Assembly (NCBI GenBank): GCA_000697355.1
Contig: JNEN01001212.1
Location: 434,001 to 498,000, forward strand
DNA length: 64,000 nucleotides
Direction: 5' to 3'
From: Syncephalastrum monosporum B8922
Taxonomy: Eukaryota > Mucoromycota > Mucoromycetes > Mucorales > Syncephalastraceae
Below, piece after piece: positions 56,105-64,000 of the stretch (the first letter of the stretch is position 1; the number at the start of each line of letters is the position of its first letter). A program made the position numbers and the translations under genes. Below the pieces are notes generated by a model that had not been told where the DNA came from, ran no database searches, and was given only the letters and a program-made list of their open reading frames with translations.

Positions 56105-58547
56105 ACGGCAAATGATAGCTTTTGCTTGGTTTCTTTATTTTCTCACTCTCTTGCTCTCTCGCTTTCGCACACAGCAGCATTCACATCCATTATTCTCTTC
56201 CCTTTCACATTACGCACACATACAACCCCACATTTACACATCCTCTTCTTGCTAGATCTCTTCTCTAAACTATCGATGACGGTACGATAGTGTACACTCT
56301 ATGAAATCTATATTTCTTTTAATGCCATTCATAAGTGTTCCGCATCGACAGTTGTATGATTGTCTTCACGCGATTTTAATATTTCAAGATTTTGCCGATG
56401 CATATGCTTATAAGCTCATGCAAACTATACATACATACACGCACGCACATACAAAAAACAGTGCCCACTAAGTAAGAAAAAACTTGGGGGAGGCAGGTTA
56501 AAGTTTGGGGGGTTGCTGACCAAGCGCACATCACCTGAATCGGGCCCTTGTTTTCCCTCATAAATACAGAACAAAGGCTATGTGCACTGACACGCCTTTC
56601 CTGTCGCAAGCAAAAGAAGCAAAGCAGGAGTACAAGCAATACGATGTCATAGGAGTCATATTAGCAAATCCATTCGATCGGTTGGTATGGCTTATAAGGC
56701 AATCAAGACATGTGGCAAAAATATCCAGGCCCAAATGTTAAGAGAGACATTGGTGAAGTTTCTTTTTCACCTTGCCTGATTCTGAAAAGACAAAGCTCTT
56801 TTTTTTTCCTCTTTTTCTTGTCTTCCTTCTATTCTTACTTGATTGGTACAAGGATGCGTCGAGATGTCACAATTTAAGAGATCCTGCAAGATACGCAATA
56901 AGCTTGAAAGCCGACAGAGCCGCGCAGCACATTTAGAAAATAACGTTTGTGGAGTCCAAACCTTTTATCTGGCAAAAAAAAAAAAAGAGTATCAATAAAC
57001 TGTGTCAGGCGTTGTTGGGGATAAACACATATAAACAAACGGAAATAAGACGAATGCGGTCTGGTCCGTGTCTCTCTATCCTTCCTCTATATTTTTGCCT
57101 TTCTCTCTCCTAGTGGTCATTTTGTTTTACAACAGGAGCGGGGCAAGCGGGAAGATAGCGGAAACAAAGGGGGAGGCCCTTCTTCTGCACAGTTATCGCA
57201 TCGGCTAGTAGTCCCTAGTCTATTAATCATTACTGTCATCTTTCCAGATAATCTAGATGTGAGAGATTCTGCTTCTCACTTTCTCCTTCTTCTCGGACGT
57301 AAGATAAGCACGAGAGGAAACGAACAGAAGAGAGCAGAAGAAAAAAATTTCCCTCACGTATTACTTCTTTTGTAAAAATGTTTCCTTCTTCCACCCTTAC
57401 ATCAAGGCTAGATTGGCATATGATTCTGTTGACATTCTGCACAAACTCAATGACTGTCATGCACATTGCGCCAGGCAAAGGCTTGAATAAACTTACGATT
57501 GTGTAAATGGGACGAAATATGGTATAAAAAAACCTGGGCACCGGTCGAGTAATTTTAAACCAACGGAACGACCAATGAAGGAGTCTATGTGTTTTGCTTT
57601 GTTATTTTGCTTATTATACCTAAATTCCGCACGGGTATGCCAGTACCACCGTTGCAAAAAAGAAAGGAAAAAGTGTTTCCTTCAGAACCAGGAACGCAGC
57701 GTGCGAAACCTGTCACGACAGGTAGACAAGTGACTGATTGCGCGCGCGAACACAAAGATGGCAAAGACCACGCACCCTTTGTCATATATCATCCTACCTA
57801 ATAATAAACCTAAAAGTGAGCCAGCACCGGCACTGGTTCCGAACAAAGAGAAAAGAAAAAAAAAGGGCCCGCCCTAAAGTGTCATGGGAACTTCGGTGCA
57901 TCCCATTCCTTGTATGTATCTGCTCTCTCGGCTTGCCCGAATCGTGCGAGCCGATCGCCACTTATCAACTTTTGGGATGTGCGCTTTATTTGTTCTGACG
58001 GAGGTGCACATCCTAGACAGGTAACCCGATAGCTCTTTGAAACGAAGCTGATCCGACCTCATTGTGTTGTGTATGTGTGCGTGTGCGTGTGTACTTTGCA
58101 ACATACACACACACGTTACCCGCACTCACACAAGAAAAAAAAAAGAAGGACTTTCCTTGTCATCGATATGCAAAGGGTGCACGCGCGGGCTCTTTGCTTT
58201 TTTACTTTTTTTGTGCGGCACACCTGGCACCTGCCAAACCATGATGTTGAACGATATATATAGCTGGCAGGTCTACTTTTCACATGAGTTTTTTTTTCTT
58301 CCGTTTTTTTTTATTATTTCTCTTTCACTTGCCTGAAAACTAAAACGACTACATAGCTCCACAAATTTTTTCCCTGCAGAATCCACTCAACCACACACCA
58401 CCATCCTTACTACTACAACCAGAAGCATCCTATCTGATTGACGTTTACTCTCTTTTATTTGACCTTGCTTATTCTTCCTATTTCTTTATTCGTTTTCTCA
58501 TCTACCCAGCCATTCTTTTTTCTTTTATTATTCTTACTTGAAACCCA
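56105..58547. other. 2.4-kb intergenic region, no gene seen
   Basis: 3' flank of the CBS-PB1 gene (CT-rich to about 56270), AT-rich spacer with a poly-A run at about 56974, and from 58380 a CT-rich leader of the DP gene. Short CA/GT tracts occur at 58075-58115. No gene is supported. Confidence 0.5.
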
Positions 58548-60216
58548 ATGACGTCTGCTTTCGTACCTTTCCAACCTCCTTCACGACCGTCCGCCAATAG
58601 CTCACCTACATCCGCCATGACGTCCCTTCCTTCCCCGCCGCTGTATGGTCAGAACCTGTATGACCGTACCCGTCTGCCGATCAACAAGCGCTCGTTGTCA
58701 CCCATTGATATGAAGCCACCCGAGCTGATGAAAAACAACAATGACAACTTGCTTCCCTCGTATGGTTTCAGTCTCCCTCCGCTGCAGCATGCACTCGACA
58801 GCATCCACGGGCCTCAGCTGTCACCTTTGTCGTGTGCCTCGCCGCTCTCGTCCGAGGAAGACGACGACCAGCCACCCTCCCGAAAAGGTTCGATCGCGTC
58901 GATCCTCAACTCCGACCCGGAACTGCGCCAGCTCGATGAAGAGGAACACCGGAGCGGTTTCCAGTCCCACTTTTCGGGCGGACTCAAACGTGGTCGTCCT
59001 TGCTTGCCACTTCAGTCGATTCTTCAACAACAACAGCAGCAGAAGAAACGCAAATGCTCGACCGATAGTGCGACGAGTAATAGCTCCAGCAGCGCGAGCA
59101 GCTCCGGTAGTAGCAGCAGCGGAAGTAGCGACGAAGAGGATGAACCAAAGGAGCTTTTCGCGCCGTCTCAGCGACAGACTCTACAGCAGCCGCAACCGTC
59201 TCAACAAGAGCACTCACCCGTCTCACGTCGGTCCGTTGCCTCGAGAGCGCACCGGGGCCTGCGTCACTTTAGCAAGCAGGTGTGTGACAAGGTGGCGGAA
59301 AAAGGCGTTACGACGTACAACGAGGTAAAGCGACAACAACAACAAAAAAATTATAATTTCACGCGTGTGCTCACTCAACTTTTTGTTTATTCCATTATTC
59401 TGTCATTATAGGTGGCCGATGAGCTTGCTTTGGATATCCGAGCGGCCTTGGGCCCTGATCACGCCAATGTAGGTTTTTTCCAAAGGCATTAAATCAATAA
59501 TTGACGTTCCTTTTTTTTTCTCATAGAAGCGATCGTTTGATCAAAAGAACATTCGTCGACGCGTTTACGACGCGTTGAATGTTCTGATGGCGATGAATAT
59601 CATTGCTAAAGACAAGAAGCAGATCCGATGGCTCGGCGTGCCTTCTTCCGACGAAGATGAGCTCGAACCCACTGCTATGCAAGACCGCTATCACGTCCTT
59701 CAGCAGCAGATCGAGCAAGAGGAACTGCGCCAAACACAACTTCAAAAGTCTGTCGATCAGACCGAGCATGTCCTCCGTGACAAAATCGCTCAGGTGAGAA
59801 GAAAAACAAGATAAGAGAAAGATTTCTAGTCCGCGTGTCTAACTTTATCCTGGTAGCACCTCCAACTGTGCAACTTGATCTGGCACAATCAGTCCCGCGA
59901 GAGCGAGGTTTCCGACGCGTCCAAGGTCGCCTTGCCGTTCTTCATCGTCGCATGTCCCAAGGATTTCGAGGTCGACGTAGCTACCGACAGTCGCAGTGCT
60001 GTGATCACCCACTCGCCAACCGAACAACGTCGTGCCATTTACGAGGATGCCAGCGTTCTCGGTAGCCTCGGTTTTAACCGGATATCGTACGACGAACTTT
60101 CTGCTTGGTTACCAGATGAACTGCGTCCTTATACGGCCATGCAGGATCTCGGTAACCGCCAGGTTGCGATCTACAATCACTTGCAACCCGCCAACTATGC
60201 CGCCGCATCTTCCTAA
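58548..60216 (+). CDS. DP subunit of the E2F/DP transcription factor
   Basis: Four exons: 58548-59324, 59412-59468, 59527-59793, 59857-60216; all phase 0, 486 residues. The DNA-binding winged helix is at about residues 235-314: [20 protein letters not shown], then [12 protein letters not shown] and the DP signature [20 protein letters not shown] followed by [25 protein letters not shown] contacts the TTTSGCGC site together with E2F. A heptad-rich dimerisation part ([20 protein letters not shown]) and the DP C-terminal fold (LALPFFIV-like, then SVLGSLGF) follow. The N-terminal 230 residues are disordered with Ser and Gln runs. DP proteins drive G1/S genes as partners of E2F. The start follows a CT-rich leader. 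The E2F partner is not in this window. Confidence 0.94.
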
Positions 60217-60934
60217 CCACGCTTTCGTTTCACTATCCTTCCTTTTCTCTCTTCCTCTCTCTTTTTTATACTATTTCTACATATGTCTCATTACTTTTTC
60301 CTATTTCTCTCTTTCTTGTCCAATTTCTTTTTTTATATTTTGACACATTTACATCCTCGTTATATATCACCTCCCTCAGACACCACCACCGCCATCACTA
60401 CCATCACCATCACCATCAATCTAGCACGCCTATTTCGGCTACATGTCACACACAATTTTACACTCACACTCTCTCATACCACAATTACTATATACACTCT
60501 CACACACACTATACCATCACACACAAAAAAGCAGCACTCTCCTATAGGTTACTACATCCTTTCTTAAAACCTCCCCTTTCTTTTGCACATAGTTCTTTCT
60601 TTCACCTTTTTTTATACTTGTATGCTTCTCCCCTTTATGATCATTTCCCCACCATTGTAAGTTTCCAAGTCATCTACAGTTATTTATCACACACATTTTA
60701 CTACATTAAAACACCACGAGCAAAGCGTGTTCTACAATAACAGCTTTTACATATCGCAAGACAGAGCTTGTTTCCCCTTTTCGAGAGTGAGTGTGTGTTT
60801 GCGTCTCATGCTGTAGTATGCAATGCACAGGAGAAAAAAAAACAAAAAGAGGAAAAGGAAATAAAGAAAAAGCAATGAACAAGAGAGAAAAAGAGAGAAA
60901 AAGAGAAATGAATAATAACTAGAAAATAAGACTA
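60217..60934. other. Convergent 3' flanks, no gene seen
   Basis: 3' untranslated sequence of the DP gene (CT- and ACAC-rich) and of the minus-strand transcription factor (GA-rich plus strand at 60830-60920). Confidence 0.5.
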
Positions 60935-61481
60935 TTATGAGGGCTCTTCCCAATCGCGATGTACCCGTTTTCTACTGGCAGCATACAGCGCAGCTGCAAA
61001 ATCATTGGGGGTGCTGCCGACCATGAAGGGTTGGTTTGGGTTCCCAGAAGGCGATTGCCGTTGTTGCTGTGGATTTTGCTGTTGTTGTTGCTGCTGTTGC
61101 ATAAAATCGGCGCCAAAGGCTTGCTGCCCTCCTGCGTTTCCGCCGTTCCCGCCGTTAACCAGTAAGGCACTCATGGCAGCGGCCGACGCTGGGTCCATCT
61201 GTCCAAAGAGGGCAGCTGGGTCAAAGGACTGGCTGCCCATCATGGGTTGTGTGTACTGGGGCATCGCCCGTGTCTGCGGCGGGGGGTGCTGTTCGAAACC
61301 AAACATGTCGGGCGTGCCCATGTAATTGGGATACCCGGATGAGACATTCGGTCGCTGCTGCTGAGACGGTTGTGAGGGTTGTTGCTGCCCAAACAGGGAC
61401 ATGTTCTGCGGCATGCTCGTAAACGGCGTATTGGACTGCATGGGGCGCGTAAACGCTTGCTGATTCTGGGGCGGTGTCTGT

Positions 61482-61514
<33 letters not shown>

Positions 61515-64000
61515 GGTGGCTGCTGCTGCTGCTGAGGTGTATGGGAGGGTTGAGACGAAGGCGTTGGCTGCTGTGGTGGCTGCTGTTGCTGCTGTTCAGC
61601 AAAGAAGGGCGAGCCGAGATTGGCAAACATGTTTTGCTGACCAAACGCCTCGGACGACATGCGTTCACCGTTTTGCATACCCGAAGACATGTCAAAACCC
61701 ATCAGGAGCTGGTCCATGCTGTTATCGGATACGCCGCCAGGGGGGATGTTTAAGCCCATCATGGGGTCCTGGAAGAGCATGCTGGTCTCCATCATGTCGT
61801 TGGTATTGGCCGCACCCTCCATGTTGAACTGGTGCTGAGGCGGACGGACCTGAGGAGACGAACGGCTCGTGTCGGCCGAAGCGCGTGAGACGGGCGGTTG
61901 CGGGGAAATGGCCATCGGGATCGGGCTCGTGAGGTTGGGGTCGGTGTGGTTGATGAACATGTTTTGTTGTGGCGTCTGCATCGACGTCTGCGGCTGCGGA
62001 GACGAAACGCTTGACTGACGCGGAGTGCCTGTCATCATGGGCGAGTGCGAGCTCGGGCGACCAAATCCAGGTTTACTGCCAAAGTTCGTCTGCGATGCCT
62101 GCTGAGGTGCTTGAGACGGCTGGCTCTGTGGTTGCTGCTGGGGACTGTCAAATTCGTTCGGATGGAAGATAGACGAGATAGATTGACGGTTGATGGAATC
62201 CTCGTTGACGGGCGGTAGCTCGCTCAGCTGCGTTGGCAATTTTTCCTTACGCAGGAATCCTTCGATACTCTCGATAATCTCGTTGATCTTGTCCATGTAC
62301 AGCAGCGGCGACTGCTTGAGGACGCTGGCGGTGACAATGAGGTTGCGCTGGGCGAGGCAGGCGACTTCGGTCTCGTTCGAGAGCGCATTGATCTGGTGAA
62401 TGGCCACGCTGGCAATAACACCATCGAGTGCGTAGAAGAACTGACACCAGCTTAGGTTCTTTGCATACATCTGGAGCATCTTGGTGACGAAGTTGGCCGC
62501 CTTGGTGCAGATATTCAGCGATAACAGAGCCACGGGAGTCGCGGTCTGGTCCTGCTTGGGCAAGAAAAATTTGTGGAGCATGATCCAAGTCGTTTGGTAC
62601 TGGATGTTGAGAATCAGACACGCCTCGTCACGGAAGGAGCCTGTCGTCTGGAACGTGTCATCATATTCGAGTCGCAGTTTCGGGGGCAGCTCGTTGAGCC
62701 ACGTCGTCAGCGCGTTTTCCAGTCGCGAAATGGCGGATAAGAGGGATTGGCCAGACTGTTCGAGCGGTAGATGCTTGGTAATGTCCTTGCGGATCTTCAT
62801 GAGTTTAATGGAGTGCACCGAGTATTCGATGCGCTCGCCGGTCTCATCATCCTCTGAGTCCATCTTGGCCGGGTAATCGAGATCGCAGTCCTTGTCGTCG
62901 ACCATGGTGGGGCGGTTGGATTCGAGGGCAGCGCAGAGATCAAGCCAGTAGGCAGACCACCACAGGCGCTTGTTGGTCTCGCGCTGGACGGGATCGGCGG
63001 GCATGTGTTCCTTTTTGTGGAATTTGAGGTCCTGGGCCATGCGGATGGCCAAGCCAATGTAGAGGTAGGCGAGATTGGAGCGTTCACTGCTGAGCTGGTA
63101 CATGTACAGGTTGAGAAGTGCGTGGATCGTCGTCGGGCTGCTGATGTCAAAGCACTTTTTGAGGAGCTGACGGGCATTCTTAAAGTAGGCCTCGCCCATG
63201 GTGGATGGGTCCTGGTCAGGGCAGGCCTGGTGGTATATGCATCCATGCTTTGCTACCCATGCACTGATCGAATTGGCCAGCAACGGATCAAGGCTCGATT
63301 CCTCGTCAAACTGGCGCATGAACGCCTCCTTGTCGACAATCTGATAGGCGAGAAAGCACTTTTGGTAGCAGTTGTGCATCAGATGGCTCATCGTCTCCTT
63401 GGGCAGCATGTTCTCGGACTGCCGAGCCTCCTGGATGATTTTGCGCGCCTCGTTGTCGTCTACCTCCCACAGCCGTCCATTGGCGTTCCCACGTCCATTC
63501 GCATCCGGTGCTGGATTTGCTTTGTTCGCATCTGACTCAAGCGCACGCACGCCTCGGTTCCAGCTTCGGCTGCCTGCCTTTGTTCTCGTATCGTTCGCTG
63601 CCCGCCCAGTCCCGCGAATAGCATCTGTGCTGAAGAGACTGATGGCTGAGTCACTGTTGATGTTCAATTGACTGATACCGTTCAAGAGGATGCGATACAG
63701 ATCGGCCACACTCGCAATGTTGGTATCGATGCGCAGTCCTGACGGCGACAACGACAGTTTCCATGTCACCGGCTGTTGCTGTCCCCCACCGAGACGGGGC
63801 GGCATCGACTGGCTCTGTTCGACCATCGTCAGTGGATTCTGCGCCATGGGGTCGAGTGATTGCGCTCCTAGGTTGAAGCTCTGCGTGGCCATGTCGTCAT
63901 CCCCTGCGGCGGATGACTGACCCTCACTGCCCGGGAATGGGTGGAGGTTGTACTTCATCATGGCAAGCTCATTTTGCATTCTTTGCATGCGCTCCTTGAG
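60935..64000 (-). CDS. Fungal-specific transcription factor (Fungal_trans domain), N-terminus cut by window end
   Basis: An unbroken minus-strand frame runs from the right edge to TAA at 60935-60937, 1021 residues visible and no start codon needed within the window. The first visible residues (LKERMQRMQNELAMMKYNL) are a coiled coil of the kind that follows a Zn2Cys6 cluster, so the zinc cluster is probably just outside. The Fungal_trans middle homology region spans roughly residues 190-540 of the visible part: LMHNCYQKCFLAYQIVDKEA, IHALLNLYMYQLSSERSNLA, AIRMAQDLKFHKK and NKRLWWSAYWLDLCAALESN with the diagnostic R-L-W-W. The last 450 residues are Gln/Pro/Met/Asn-rich with pure Gln runs, plausible activation sequence. 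The regulated pathway cannot be read from this part. Confidence 0.92.

Noticed and set aside
63005..63535. Plus-strand 176-codon open frame
   Set aside because: Antisense of the Fungal_trans domain.
1..64000. CRISPR arrays, bacterial operons, prophage, integrons
   Set aside because: The repeats seen are microsatellites, minisatellites or degenerate element remains; gene structure is plainly eukaryotic.

Overview
The window is nuclear DNA of a fungus, most likely an early-diverging one (Mucoromycota-like; this placement is inference). Grounds: an ERG5/CYP61 sterol desaturase, an AreA-type GATA factor, an ADA3 subunit, a SIP5-type protein and a Zn-cluster-type activator are all fungal; introns are short (about 50-90 nt, GT-AG with two GC-AG cases); an E2F partner (DP) and a propionyl-CoA carboxylase subunit are present, which fits basal fungi better than yeasts; leaders and 3' flanks are strongly CT-rich on the coding strand. 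No operons, tRNA, rRNA or CRISPR were seen.

Layout. 1-1.4 kb: the 3' end of an unknown gene facing a membrane-anchored protein. 1.4-6.7 kb: mostly non-coding, with a retroelement relic, a 114-bp tandem module containing CRE and CCAAT motifs, and a possible small spliced gene. 6.7-23.9 kb (gene-rich): GATA factor, propionyl-CoA carboxylase beta divergent from ADA3, a homeodomain factor, an SH3 protein, an inorganic pyrophosphatase with a mitochondrial presequence, ERG5, and the ATP synthase inhibitor IF1. 23.9-31.5 kb: a gene desert with degenerate repeats. 31.5-41 kb: thaumatin-like protein, sulfotransferase-like protein, RING-H2 ubiquitin ligase with a long acidic tail divergent from FIS1, a SET protein, and an RGS protein. 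41-46.2 kb: a repeat-rich block (minisatellite, foldback repeat, LTR-element relic, broken LINE). 46.3-64 kb: Rho GTPase, SIP5-like protein, CBS-PB1 membrane protein, DP transcription factor, and a fungal transcription activator cut by the window end.

How the genes relate: this is an ordinary housekeeping and regulatory neighbourhood rather than a cluster. Loose themes are transcription (GATA, ADA3, homeodomain, DP, Zn-cluster-type), mitochondria (PCCB, PPase, IF1, FIS1) and signalling (Rho, RGS, SH3, SIP5). I did not find a convincing new biological system. The most actionable observations are an exact 19-bp Tn5/Nextera mosaic end at 48317-48335, which indicates an assembly artefact inside a coding-like exon; a possible orphan spliced gene behind a duplicated promoter-like module near 3 kb; and an in-frame, stop-free intron in the SET gene. 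Exon boundaries were placed by eye from splice consensus, reading phase and family similarity; none was tested by alignment or RNA data.
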